This document shows, piece by piece, positions 7,906-16,719 of a stretch of DNA of 45,487 bases. This stretch comes from Clostridiales bacterium (GTDB lineage: Bacteria; Bacillota; Clostridia; Lachnospirales; Lachnospiraceae): NCBI GenBank assembly GCA_012520645.1, contig JAAYNV010000026.1, positions 1-45,487 on the forward strand, given 5' to 3'. The notes beneath the pieces were generated by a model. That model was given only the letters and a program-made list of their open reading frames with translations. It was not told where the DNA came from and did not search any database. The translations under genes and the position numbers were made by a program. How positions within the stretch are numbered: position 1 is the stretch's first letter; every line of letters starts with the position of its first letter.

Positions 7906-10029
7906 TTACTTCGCCAACATCATCATAATGTCATTGCTTCTTGCAATAAACTTGGTCATTGCCTCCGGCTCTAACGGTGCATGCTGGATTCTGGCAAGGT
8001 CATAGAGCTGTTCACAGATGATTCCTACATGATCGCCATCCTGATGCTCTAATACATACTGTACCAGAGAGTTATTTGCATTTAATACAAGTGTTTCTCC
8101 CTCTTTTCCGTACATTCCCATATCCATACCCGGCATTGCATACATCTTCATCATATCCTGCATACGTCTGCTTTCCTCGGATAAGGTGATCATGGAAGAA
8201 ATCTTCTTGTTCTTTAACTTCTCGATCTTAATCTTGACGTTGTCCTTTTTCAGTGCCTTCTTAAACAGCTTGCCGACTTCCTCTGCCTGTTTTTCCATTT
8301 CCTCTGCCGCCTTCTTGGAGGTCTTTGCCTTAAAGGTGTCAGTCAGATCCGCGTCGATTCTCTGGAACTTGATTCCCTCATTCTTGGCTTCTAACTGGGA
8401 TACGAAAGGCTGGTCGATATTGTGTGTCAAAATAACGGCATCCATTTTGGCAGCCTTGAACATATTGATGTACTGGCTCTGCTGCTGCTCATCTGTCACA
8501 TAGTAGATGACTTTTTCCTTCTTTTCTTCTTCTGCTTCATCCTCTGCAGCCGTATTTTCTGTGGTCTCATCCACAACCTCAGCTTCGACCTTATTGCCAT
8601 CCTCATCTACTGCGCTTTCATCCGAAGCACCTTCCGGTTTGTCATCCGGGTCAATCTTGTTGACCTCCAGACATTCCGGCAGAGTCATATATTTTCCGTC
8701 CAGATTCTTGAACAGGATGTAGTCAGTCATCTTTTCACAGAACTTGTCATCTTTCAAGCAGCCGAATTTGATGAACGGACTGATATCATCCCAGTATTTC
8801 TCGTACTCTTCCTTTTCGGTCTTGCACATGCCGGACAGCTTGTCAGCAACCTTCTTGGAAATATAATCGGAAATCTTCTTGACAAAGCCGTCGTTCTGCA
8901 GCGCACTTCTGGATACGTTGAGCGGCAGATCCGGGCAGTCAATGACACCCTTTAAGAGCATTAAGAATTCCGGAATGACTTCCTTAATATTATCTGCGAT
9001 AAATACCTGATTGTTATAGAGCTTGATTGTTCCCTCAATGGATTCGTATTCCATATTGATCTTCGGGAAATACAGGATTCCTTTCAGATTAAACGGATAA
9101 TCCATGTTCAGATGAATCCAGAATAACGGCTCCTTGTAATCCATAAATACTTTGCGGTAAAAGTCCAGATAATCCTCTTTGCTGCATTCGCTTGGATTCT
9201 TGGTCCACAGCGGATTTGTATCATTTAAAAGCTCCGGTCGCTTCTGAATCTTTAACTTCTTTTCTTCCGGCTCCTTCGGCTCTGTCTCCGTGCCATCCTC
9301 TGCCTTCTCTGCTTCCTTTTTCTCCGGCTCGATCTCTTCAATGACCGTATCCGTCGGAAGCTTCTCGCTCTCTTTGATGATCTGGGTTTCCTTCGTATCT
9401 GCCTTGCTCAGATAGATTTCTGTCGGCATAAAGGAACAGTATTTCTTAATGACCTCCCGTGCCTTATACTCGTTGCAGAATTCCAGGCAGTCCTCATTTA
9501 AGAACAAGGTAATCTTCGTACCGACCTCTGCCTTGTCCCCCTCTCCCATTTCAAATTCTGTTCCGCCATCACATTCCCAGTGTACCGGCTTTGCACCTTC
9601 TTTATAAGAAAGCGTATCAATATGCACTTCATCCGCTACCATAAATGCAGAATAAAAGCCCAGTCCGAAATGACCGATGATCTGATCTTCATTCGTCTTG
9701 TCCTTATATTTGGCAATAAAGTCTGTTGCACCGGAAAAAGCAATCTGGTTGATATACTCTTCTACCTCATCCTCCGTCATGCCGAGTCCGTTATCAATGA
9801 ATGTCAGGGTCTTCTTCTCCGGATTGACGATTACCTCCACCTTTGCCTTGTAGCCATCCGGCAGGGTGTACTCACCCATCATGTCCAGCTTCTTTAATTT
9901 GGTAATGGCATCACAGCCATTGGAAATGAGTTCCCGGTAAAAAATGTCATGGTCAGAATATAACCACTTCTTAATAATCGGGAAAATGTTGTCACTGTTA
10001 ATTGATAAGCTGCCGCGTTTCGCTGCCAT
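7906..10029 (-). CDS. htpG: Molecular chaperone HtpG (Hsp90)
   Basis: The 707-residue product is a bacterial Hsp90, an ATP-dependent cytosolic chaperone. The N-terminal GHKL ATPase domain shows FYRELISNGCDA (usually SNASDA), DNGLGM, and GHFGLGFYSAFMV; the middle domain shows LPLNVSR. It is longer than the usual 620-630 residues because of two charged Glu/Lys-rich insertions, one after the ATPase domain (about residues 225-265) and one before the C-terminal dimerisation domain (about 495-525). The ATG has AAAGGAATG upstream. It is monocistronic with its own promoter (10072-10100), a CIRCE operator upstream and a strong terminator. Confidence 0.95.
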   Translation of the reverse strand: MAAKRGSLSINSDNIFPIIKKWLYSDHDIFYRELISNGCDAITKLKKLDMMGEYTLPDGYKAKVEVIVNPEKKTLTFIDNGLGMTEDEVEEYINQIAFSGATDFIAKYKDKTNEDQIIGHFGLGFYSAFMVADEVHIDTLSYKEGAKPVHWECDGGTEFEMGEGDKAEVGTKITLFLNEDCLEFCNEYKAREVIKKYCSFMPTEIYLSKADTKETQIIKESEKLPTDTVIEEIEPEKKEAEKAEDGTETEPKEPEEKKLKIQKRPELLNDTNPLWTKNPSECSKEDYLDFYRKVFMDYKEPLFWIHLNMDYPFNLKGILYFPKINMEYESIEGTIKLYNNQVFIADNIKEVIPEFLMLLKGVIDCPDLPLNVSRSALQNDGFVKKISDYISKKVADKLSGMCKTEKEEYEKYWDDISPFIKFGCLKDDKFCEKMTDYILFKNLDGKYMTLPECLEVNKIDPDDKPEGASDESAVDEDGNKVEAEVVDETTENTAAEDEAEEEKKEKVIYYVTDEQQQSQYINMFKAAKMDAVILTHNIDQPFVSQLEAKNEGIKFQRIDADLTDTFKAKTSKKAAEEMEKQAEEVGKLFKKALKKDNVKIKIEKLKNKKISSMITLSEESRRMQDMMKMYAMPGMDMGMYGKEGETLVLNANNSLVQYVLEHQDGDHVGIICEQLYDLARIQHAPLEPEAMTKFIARSNDIMMMLAK

Positions 10030-10071
10030 AAAATCACATTCCTTTCACTTATAAATCTCTTCTAATTTGAA

Positions 10072-10100
10072 AGTTTAATCCCTGCCACATCAGAAGTCAA
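10072..10100 (-). promoter_or_regulatory. Sigma-A type promoter of htpG
   Basis: On the minus strand: -35 TTGACT (10095-10100), 17-base spacer, -10 TAAACT (10072-10077), about 40 bases before the start codon. Confidence 0.75.
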
Positions 10101-10107
10101 GACAAAA

Positions 10108-10134
10108 TTAGCACTCATTTCTTGCGAGTGCTAA
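10108..10134. promoter_or_regulatory. CIRCE element (HrcA operator)
   Basis: A perfect TTAGCACTC-N9-GAGTGCTAA inverted repeat, identical to the CIRCE consensus. It ends seven bases upstream of the htpG -35 box rather than between promoter and gene. HrcA repression of htpG is expected, which differs from B. subtilis where htpG is not a CIRCE gene. Confidence 0.95.
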
Positions 10135-10155
10135 TAATTTTGGTTTTAAAAGCAG

Positions 10156-10182
10156 AAAAACGCCGTAAATACAGCGTTTTTT
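10156..10182 (-). terminator. Terminator of the prsA-like gene
   Basis: AAAAACGC-GTA arms with one mismatch pair at 10156-10182; a symmetrical A/T flank lets it act on the minus strand, 27 bases after the stop codon. Confidence 0.7.
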
Positions 10183-10208
10183 CTATCTTACTTTACTTTC
10201 TAAAATTT

Positions 10209-11297
10209 TTATAAACCTCTGGTTTCCCGGCGGAAACGATCTCCAATTACCTCATTGTAGACCTCAAAAAAGTCTGAGGTCTGAATGTGCTCATCCCGTA
10301 AGAAAGTCACCGAATCCCAAAGTTCCTCATTCAGGCTCTTGTTCAATCCCGCCACAAAATCATTGTATTCCTGTCCGAATACCTCTTTTTTGCGCTGCTC
10401 CACAATTTTTACCTTGTTGGCATCGGTTTCCTCTCTGTTAAAGGTACTCAGGCACTTAATGATATGATAGCCATCCTTACTCTCCACGATTCCGCTGATT
10501 TCTCCGGTTCCGAGATTAAAGGCAGCCTCCTCAAACGCTTTATCCAGTTCTCCCTTACCAAAGGAATACTGGCTCTTACTGTCCTCATTATATTCCGTGA
10601 TCAGCGTATCGAATTTCTCTCCTGACTGCAGTCTGCCTATCACCTCCTGCGCCCTTTTGTATGCCGCCTTCCGTGCTTCCTCCGTATAGGGCACCCTCTC
10701 TCCTTTTCCGTTCAGGGAATAGGTCTTAATAAGAATATGCTCCACGGTAATGGTACGGGCTTCATCGTCACTGATTTCCGGGTTGATGTCCTTAATGATA
10801 TAATAATAGACCTTTTCGGCCAGCGCATAGTCACTGTAAATCTCCCGGATCGTTTCTTCCGTGACCTGCATCCCCTGCTTTTCCGCTTCATTCAGAGAAG
10901 CAAAATATTGTTGGGCAGCCTCACTGACCGCCTTTTCTTCCTCGACGCTCAGGCTCACCCCATGCTCTGCTGCAAGCAGATTCATGGACTTAATCTGCGC
11001 CGCCTGGGCAAGCACCCTGTCCTTTACATTCTCCTCTAACGTCACTCCCTGAAAATCTGTCTGCCAGATCTGGGCACCGTATACCTTTTCATACTGATTC
11101 TGTGTATTGGTCAAATAGACCATCATTTCCGACAGCTTACAGCTCTCACTGTCAATCCGGAAAATCTCATCCTTTTCAAAGCCGGTCGTCAAAACGATCC
11201 GTGTGGAGGCGTCCCCCTCTTGCTTCCCACAGCCTGCACACAGGAGTACTGTCAGCACCAACAACCCCGCCAGCTTTCCTGCCATGCTCTTTGTCAT
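10209..11297 (-). CDS. prsA: PrsA-like peptidyl-prolyl isomerase lipoprotein (parvulin type)
   Basis: The 362-residue precursor has a lipoprotein signal: charged MTKSMAGK, hydrophobic core and lipobox LCAGC, so Cys near residue 22-23 is lipidated and the protein faces the outer side of the membrane. A SurA/PrsA N-terminal helical region precedes a parvulin domain (about residues 180-285) with VEHILIKT at its start, FGKGELDKAFEEAAF in the middle and GYHIIKC at its end. PrsA-type foldases help exported proteins fold after translocation. It has its own promoter (11346-11374) and a terminator. The gene name is by family, as several paralogues are usual. Confidence 0.85.
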   Translation of the reverse strand: MTKSMAGKLAGLLVLTVLLCAGCGKQEGDASTRIVLTTGFEKDEIFRIDSESCKLSEMMVYLTNTQNQYEKVYGAQIWQTDFQGVTLEENVKDRVLAQAAQIKSMNLLAAEHGVSLSVEEEKAVSEAAQQYFASLNEAEKQGMQVTEETIREIYSDYALAEKVYYYIIKDINPEISDDEARTITVEHILIKTYSLNGKGERVPYTEEARKAAYKRAQEVIGRLQSGEKFDTLITEYNEDSKSQYSFGKGELDKAFEEAAFNLGTGEISGIVESKDGYHIIKCLSTFNREETDANKVKIVEQRKKEVFGQEYNDFVAGLNKSLNEELWDSVTFLRDEHIQTSDFFEVYNEVIGDRFRRETRGL

Positions 11298-11345
11298 GTG
11301 TACACCTTCCTTTGCCTGTCCTGTCTTATTCTTCTGCTAACGCTC

Positions 11346-11374
11346 ACTATAGCACAAAATCGGCTCCATGACAA
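11346..11374 (-). promoter_or_regulatory. Promoter of the prsA-like gene
   Basis: Minus strand -35 TTGTCA (11369-11374), 17-base spacer, -10 TATAGT (11346-11351), about 48 bases upstream of the start codon, which has AAAGGAAGG as ribosome binding site. Confidence 0.75.
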
Positions 11375-11401
11375 ACTCTTCTGTAAAGAAGTTGGAAAAA
11401 C

Positions 11402-11419
11402 AAGCTGCCAAAGCGGCTT
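11402..11419 (-). terminator. Possible terminator of the sbcDC operon
   Basis: AAGC-GC and GC-GCTT arms with one mismatch and a 4-base loop, followed on the minus strand by GTTTTT, about 70 bases after the sbcC stop. Confidence 0.45.
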
Positions 11420-11491
11420 TTACTGCAGGGCGGCGCAGGTGGCAGAGGCACGAATGCGCAAAACCTTTGCAAGGAGAACAAAATTACAGTC

Positions 11492-14110
11492 TTATACACA
11501 CATCTTCACGTAGCTCCCATGATTTGTCTTTTCCACCAGAATCTGATTTCCAATCCGCTCCCTAAGCTCCGGCACATGGGAAATAATGCCGACCATCTTG
11601 TCCCTGCCGACCAGTCCTGCAAGCACGCTGCATGCCTGATCCAACGATTCCGCATCCAGCGCCCCAAAGCCCTCGTCCACAAACAGCGCTTCCACCCGGA
11701 TTCCTCCGCTCTGTGCCTGAATGACATCACTCATGCCAAGTGCCAGGGACAAAGATGCCTTGAAGGATTCCCCGCCGGAGAGCGTTTTGACGGAGCGGCT
11801 CTTTCCCGTATAATAATCCATGACTAACATTTCCATGCTGTCCTTTGTCCGCCCGTCACTGACCTCAGATGCTCTCTTCAGCTCATATCTGCCCTCTGTC
11901 ATTTTGGACAGTCTCACATTGGCTGCCCTGAGAATTTCTTCAAAATAGCCTGCCAGCACATACTGCTCAAACACCAGTCTTTTTTTGTTGTTTCCGTTCG
12001 CCAGATTGTCCAGACTCTTTACTCTGCCATAGGCTTCCTCTAACGGTTTGATCTTTTTTTGGTAATCCTGCAGGGCATCCGCGATTCTTCCCGCCTCATT
12101 CCTTCTGGCGGTAAGCTCTTCCATCCTTTTGCCTTCTTCTGTTTTTCTGGCACGGCTTGTTTCCAGCTGTTCTTCCAGCCCGGACAGCTCCGTATACTGC
12201 TTCCCCTCCGCTTCTTTTGAAAGATGGACAAACAGTGTTTCCAGCCGGTTTTTCTCTTCCAGATAGGCAGCCGCTCTTTCCTCCAGCTCCTTCCGTTCCT
12301 TTAAGCTCCTCCGGCTCTTTTCAAAATCCTCTTCTGACGCAAAACCATGCTCCGAAAGCGCCTTTTCCCATTCCAGAAGTGCGGTGCGAAGTTCTTCCTT
12401 TTTCTGCACATTTTCCTGTTTATTCTTTTCTGCCGCCTGCTGCTTTTCCTCACGCAGGGTATGCAGTCTGGTAAACCGCTCCAGCTTTTCCTCAAACCGC
12501 CTCCGCTCCTGCTGATAGGGCTTCTTTACCGTTTCTTTCACAAAATCGGACAGCTTCTGTCTCTCCTGTTCGATTTCCAATAGCTTCTGCTTCCATTTTT
12601 CTGCCATCTCATGGGTTTCCTGCTTTTTATGCAGCGCCGTCTGTGTCCGTACGAAAATCTGCTGTTTTTCCTGTTCACTGCGCTCGTACTGTTTTTTCCA
12701 CTCTGTCAGTTCTTCCTCACTGGGAATCTCCTCCGACACTTCCGCCACCTTCGGATGGGAAAGGGAACCGCACACCGGACAAGGCTCTCCCTCTCTTAAC
12801 AGTCTGGCGGCAATGCCCACTGCAGCCCGCTTGTACCGGCTGTCTGCCTCTTCATAGATTTTTCGTTTTCTTCCGGTCTCCTCCTCTTTTATCAGAAACT
12901 GCTTCTGCAGCAAAGCTAACTCCTTTTCCCGTTCGACCAACTCCTTTTTAAGCCCCGCACATTCCGTCTCTGCCTCTGCATAGGACTCTTCCAATTCAAA
13001 TGCCCGATAAATCTGCTCCCTGTTCTCCCGAAGTTTCTGAAGCTCCTCTTCCTCCTTCACAAGCTGCCGGATTTCTTCCAAAATCTCTTCCAGCCGTTTT
13101 TCTCCGGCTTTCATCTGCTCCTCGAACTGTTTCAAACGAAGCTTTGCCGGATAAACTGCCTCCGCTGCTTCGGCACGTTCCCGCTCTTGCTTTCGTTCTT
13201 TCTGTTCCGATTCCTTTTGCAGACATTCCTCCCTACGCTTTGCAGTCCCGGCAAGCTTTCCCAACAGCTCATTCGCTGCCTTTGCCTCACTAAAAGCACG
13301 GTTTAACTGAAAAAGCTCTTCTTCTAAAGCCTCATTTTGAACTTTAATCCGTTCTGCTTCCTGCTTCCATTCTGCTTTTTTTCTAAGCAAAAACTCACAA
13401 ATGGACGCATAGTGATATTCCTCTCCGTCTGTAAGACTTTTCCATTCGTCCTCCTCTATTGTAAAGAGCCGGACATCCTCCTCCATCCGGTGACGGTATT
13501 CCATCACTCTCTTATACAGTTCGTTTGCCCTCTCCTTCAGCTTCTCCGCCAGTCTGCTGTAAATTCCCGTTCCAAAAATTTCCCGGAAAATCCGCGTCTT
13601 TTCGGCACCGGACGCGGACAGCATCCGGGCAAACTCTCCCTGTGCAATCATGGAAATCTGTTTGAACTGCTTCTCATCCAGCCTGAGAATTTCCCGAAGT
13701 CTCTGGTTGACCTCTGTGGTTCCCTCCACTGCCGTACCGTCCTGAAAGCATAAAACTGCATTTTCCTTTTCCTTTGTAAATGCAGTCTTTCCTGTTTTCC
13801 TCTTCTTCGGACGTTCATATTCGGGATTTCGTGTTACTGTATAGATTTTTCCTCCATGGCTCATGACAAGCCGGACAAAGGTTTTGGTATCGGCATCCGC
13901 AAAATCACTCCGTACGCTTCCCTTTTCCCGCATGTTTCCACTCATCGTACCATAGAGTGCATAGGTAATGGCATCGAATACCGTCGTCTTTCCGGCTCCG
14001 GTCTGTCCGGTAATCAAAAACAGCCCCTTACCTTCAAATGCGGTAAAATCAATCTTTGTCTCCTCTTTAAAGGGACCCCATCCGCATATGGTCAGCTGCA
14101 TCGGCTTCAT
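11492..14110 (-). CDS. sbcC: Exonuclease SbcC (Rad50-like ATPase subunit)
   Basis: The 872-residue product is the SMC-like ATPase subunit of the SbcCD nuclease, which opens hairpins and processes DNA double-strand ends in the cytoplasm. Walker A GQTGAGKTTVF lies near residue 35, long coiled coils follow, the zinc-hook CPVC is in GEPCPVCGSLSHP near the middle, and the C-terminal lobe has LSGGESF, LALGMSD and DEGFGALD. Its ATG overlaps the sbcD stop by four bases. The order folA-sbcD-sbcC is tightly packed, so all are probably cotranscribed. Confidence 0.95.
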   Translation of the reverse strand: MKPMQLTICGWGPFKEETKIDFTAFEGKGLFLITGQTGAGKTTVFDAITYALYGTMSGNMREKGSVRSDFADADTKTFVRLVMSHGGKIYTVTRNPEYERPKKRKTGKTAFTKEKENAVLCFQDGTAVEGTTEVNQRLREILRLDEKQFKQISMIAQGEFARMLSASGAEKTRIFREIFGTGIYSRLAEKLKERANELYKRVMEYRHRMEEDVRLFTIEEDEWKSLTDGEEYHYASICEFLLRKKAEWKQEAERIKVQNEALEEELFQLNRAFSEAKAANELLGKLAGTAKRREECLQKESEQKERKQERERAEAAEAVYPAKLRLKQFEEQMKAGEKRLEEILEEIRQLVKEEEELQKLRENREQIYRAFELEESYAEAETECAGLKKELVEREKELALLQKQFLIKEEETGRKRKIYEEADSRYKRAAVGIAARLLREGEPCPVCGSLSHPKVAEVSEEIPSEEELTEWKKQYERSEQEKQQIFVRTQTALHKKQETHEMAEKWKQKLLEIEQERQKLSDFVKETVKKPYQQERRRFEEKLERFTRLHTLREEKQQAAEKNKQENVQKKEELRTALLEWEKALSEHGFASEEDFEKSRRSLKERKELEERAAAYLEEKNRLETLFVHLSKEAEGKQYTELSGLEEQLETSRARKTEEGKRMEELTARRNEAGRIADALQDYQKKIKPLEEAYGRVKSLDNLANGNNKKRLVFEQYVLAGYFEEILRAANVRLSKMTEGRYELKRASEVSDGRTKDSMEMLVMDYYTGKSRSVKTLSGGESFKASLSLALGMSDVIQAQSGGIRVEALFVDEGFGALDAESLDQACSVLAGLVGRDKMVGIISHVPELRERIGNQILVEKTNHGSYVKMCV

Positions 14111-15276
14111 TCTACTTCCTCCTTCTTAAGTTCCCGGACAATCTCATCAATTAACTTCTCCCCCTCTTCGTCCAGCTTCTCCTCCCGGACAATTTCATAA
14201 AACTGACCAAACAGCTCCTGTGTGCTCATCTGTCTGTGTCCGGTCTGAAGCGCATAGCCTTCGTCTCCTCTCTCCTCCCGGTCTGCAAAGACGATCTGCA
14301 TAATATTCGGATAAACACTGCGCAGTGTACCGATCGGATCGATCAGCTCCTCCTTATCCGTCAGTCTCGCCTGAATATAGTCTTCTCTCTCTTCCTCCGT
14401 CAGTCCCATATGGTCTGACAGCTGCGAAAGTGTACCGTTTAAAATGCGCATCCGGCGAAGCGGATGCAGAATCCGCTTTTCCACTGTGACACAGCCCTTT
14501 TCCCGCAGGGTCACAAGATTCACACTTTTTTCTGCTCCCGCCTCTGAAAAGGAATATGCAAGCGGTGCCCCACTGTAATACACTGCTCCCTCTCCGATCC
14601 TTTGTGCCTTATGGATATGCCCCAATGCCGTATACTCAAAATCCGCAAACCAGGAAACATCCACATTGTCAATGCCGCCTACGTCCACACCGGTCTCCGC
14701 TTCGGAAAGCTCCGGTGACTTCCCCCCTGCCGTTACAAAGAAGTGGGTCACAAGCACCGTGCGCTCCCCTTCTTTAGAAGCGCCTTTGTCCGGTACGCCC
14801 TGTGCTGCCGTCTGCCCTGCAAGCACCCGCCCGACAGCTCCTTCACTGTTTTTCTCCGAAACAATGGCAGGCTTAAAAAAGGGTAGCAGAAAAAAATGAA
14901 CCGGTCCCAGATCATCCGTAAGCGTGACCTGCCGGACCGGCTCCTCCACTTCTCCCTGAATATAAATTCCACTCCTTTGAAGCAGCCCGCTTCCAAACGA
15001 TAACCGCTCCGGCGAATCATGGTTTCCACTGATCATCAGTACCGGTATTTCTGCTTCAGCCAGTTTTTCCAAAAAAGCATCCAGCAGTGTGACCGCTTCT
15101 GCCGGGGGAATTGACCGGTCATAGACATCCCCCGCTATGACCACCGCATCGACCTCCTCTGCTTTGGCAATCCCCAGCAGTTGCTGCAGCATAAATTTCT
15201 GATCCTCCAGCATGGAAAATCCGTTCACCGTTTTCCCCAGATGCAAATCCGATGTATGCAGAAATTTCAAGATCAT
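14107..15276 (-). CDS. sbcD: Exonuclease SbcD (Mre11-like nuclease subunit)
   Basis: The 389-residue product has all metallophosphoesterase motifs: HTSDLHLGK near residue 8, GDVYDR near 50, SGNHDS near 85, and GHIH near 218. It is the Mn-dependent nuclease partner of SbcC. It overlaps folA upstream by four bases (ATGA) and sbcC downstream by four bases, indicating translational coupling. Length is normal for the family. Confidence 0.95.
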   Translation of the reverse strand: MILKFLHTSDLHLGKTVNGFSMLEDQKFMLQQLLGIAKAEEVDAVVIAGDVYDRSIPPAEAVTLLDAFLEKLAEAEIPVLMISGNHDSPERLSFGSGLLQRSGIYIQGEVEEPVRQVTLTDDLGPVHFFLLPFFKPAIVSEKNSEGAVGRVLAGQTAAQGVPDKGASKEGERTVLVTHFFVTAGGKSPELSEAETGVDVGGIDNVDVSWFADFEYTALGHIHKAQRIGEGAVYYSGAPLAYSFSEAGAEKSVNLVTLREKGCVTVEKRILHPLRRMRILNGTLSQLSDHMGLTEEEREDYIQARLTDKEELIDPIGTLRSVYPNIMQIVFADREERGDEGYALQTGHRQMSTQELFGQFYEIVREEKLDEEGEKLIDEIVRELKKEEVE

Positions 15277-15770
15277 TCACCCTTTCTGCGTTCATATTTA
15301 TAAAAAACATAAGTCAGGTCAAAGTAGGTCTGCTCGTCACTGTCTGCCGTAATCTCCCAGTCCTCCATCTCATCCAGATTCGGAAAATAAGCATCTGCCT
15401 CATAGCTGTGATCGATCTTGGTCACATGCACCGTATCGCAGTAAGGCAGCATGGCACGGTAAACACTCTCTCCGCCAATGATGTAGATACTGTCATCCTC
15501 GTACTTTTTCAGTTCCTCCAAAAGCTCTTCGATGCTGTGTACCACAATCGCATCCTTCACCTGATAATCCGCCTTCGTGGACAGGATAATATTCGTCCGG
15601 TTCTTAAGCGGCTGCCCCTGCGGGAAGGTCTCTAATGTCTTTCTGCCAAGCACCACCACATTTCCGGTCGTTACTTCCCTGAAAAAACGCTGGTCCCCCG
15701 GAATCCTTGCAAGAAGCTGATTCTTACAGCCGATTGCCCAGTTATTGTCCACCGCTACTATCATATTCAT
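15273..15770 (-). CDS. folA: Dihydrofolate reductase
   Basis: The 165-residue protein reduces dihydrofolate to tetrahydrofolate with NADPH. Visible motifs: N-terminal MIVAVDNNWAIGCKNQLLARIPGD with the catalytic acid position, VVLGRKTLETFP for NADPH binding, and YIIGGESVYRAMLPYCDTV. Length is typical. The start ATG at 15770 has GAGGAA upstream. It follows thyA by 74 bases; the pair regenerates the folate oxidised by thymidylate synthase. Confidence 0.95.
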   Translation of the reverse strand: MNMIVAVDNNWAIGCKNQLLARIPGDQRFFREVTTGNVVVLGRKTLETFPQGQPLKNRTNIILSTKADYQVKDAIVVHSIEELLEELKKYEDDSIYIIGGESVYRAMLPYCDTVHVTKIDHSYEADAYFPNLDEMEDWEITADSDEQTYFDLTYVFYKYERRKGE

Positions 15771-15844
15771 AATTAAAATTCCTCGCCTTTCCGTATAATC
15801 TGATATGCTCTGCCTTAACGCATTTTATATTGCCGGTCTCTTAT

Positions 15845-16693
15845 CTATATCGCTATCGGTATATCCTTGATCTGTTCTCCGGTCACATAATTTTCCACCT
15901 TCACATCATCCCGTGTAAACTTGTAGAAATCCTTTACCTCCGGATTCAGCCAGAAGGTCGGTGCCTCATAGCCCGGTCTTGCGATCAACTCCTTAATGAT
16001 CGGGATGTGTCTGTCATAAATATGCGCATCTGCGATCACATGCAAAAGCTCACCGACATTCATATCACATACCTGTGCAAGCATGTGCACTAACACTGCG
16101 TACTGCACCACATTCCAGTTGTTCGCTGCCAGTACATCCTGCGAACGCTGGTTTAAAATGGCATTTAACGTCAGCCTATCCTCTCCCGGTCTCTGTGTCA
16201 CATTGAAAGTCATACTGTAGGCGCACGGATACAGATTCATTTCATGCAGGTCCTGGTGTACATAGATATTCGTCATGATGCGCCTGCTGAACGGATTATT
16301 TTTGAGATCATAGATGACCCGGTCCACCTGATCCATCATGCCTTCCTTATACTGGTGCTTCACACCCATCTGATAACCGTAAGCCTTTCCGATGGAACCA
16401 TTCTCATCTGCCCATTCGTCCCAGATATGGCTGTGCAGATCATGAATGTTATTGGACTTCTGCTGCCAGATCCAGAGCATTTCATCAGTGGCACTCTTTA
16501 AAGCCGTCCGCCTGAGCGTCAGAATCGGAAATTCCTTCCGTAAATCATAGCGGTTCACCACGCCAAACTTCTTAATCGTATAAGCAGGTGTTCCGTCCTC
16601 CCATCTCGGACGTACCTTCTCTCCTTCTGTACTCGTTCCCTCTGTCAGAATATCCTGACACATCTTGATAAAAATCTGATCTGCAATACTCAT
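15845..16693 (-). CDS. thyA: Thymidylate synthase (B. subtilis ThyA type)
   Basis: I place the start at the ATG at 16693 (MSIADQIFIK), because GGAAGGAG lies about 13 bases upstream; an earlier in-frame start at 16732 would overlap the upstream gene. The 282-residue enzyme makes dTMP from dUMP and methylene-tetrahydrofolate. Motifs: LLWIWQQKSN, HIWDEW, the active-site Cys in NLYPCAYSM, RSQDV, NVVQYAVL, and DAHIYDRHI. The residue after the active-site Cys is Ala rather than the His common in E. coli-type enzymes, as in the B. subtilis ThyA branch (PCVY). dTMP synthesis pairs with the downstream folA. Confidence 0.93.
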   Translation of the reverse strand: MSIADQIFIKMCQDILTEGTSTEGEKVRPRWEDGTPAYTIKKFGVVNRYDLRKEFPILTLRRTALKSATDEMLWIWQQKSNNIHDLHSHIWDEWADENGSIGKAYGYQMGVKHQYKEGMMDQVDRVIYDLKNNPFSRRIMTNIYVHQDLHEMNLYPCAYSMTFNVTQRPGEDRLTLNAILNQRSQDVLAANNWNVVQYAVLVHMLAQVCDMNVGELLHVIADAHIYDRHIPIIKELIARPGYEAPTFWLNPEVKDFYKFTRDDVKVENYVTGEQIKDIPIAI

Positions 16694-16719
16694 AATGATG
16701 CCTATACTCCTTCCAAACC

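Noticed and set aside
11368-11565. Small plus-strand open frame between prsA-like and sbcC
   Set aside because: It overlaps the prsA promoter and the end of sbcC, lacks a ribosome binding site and shows no protein-like pattern.
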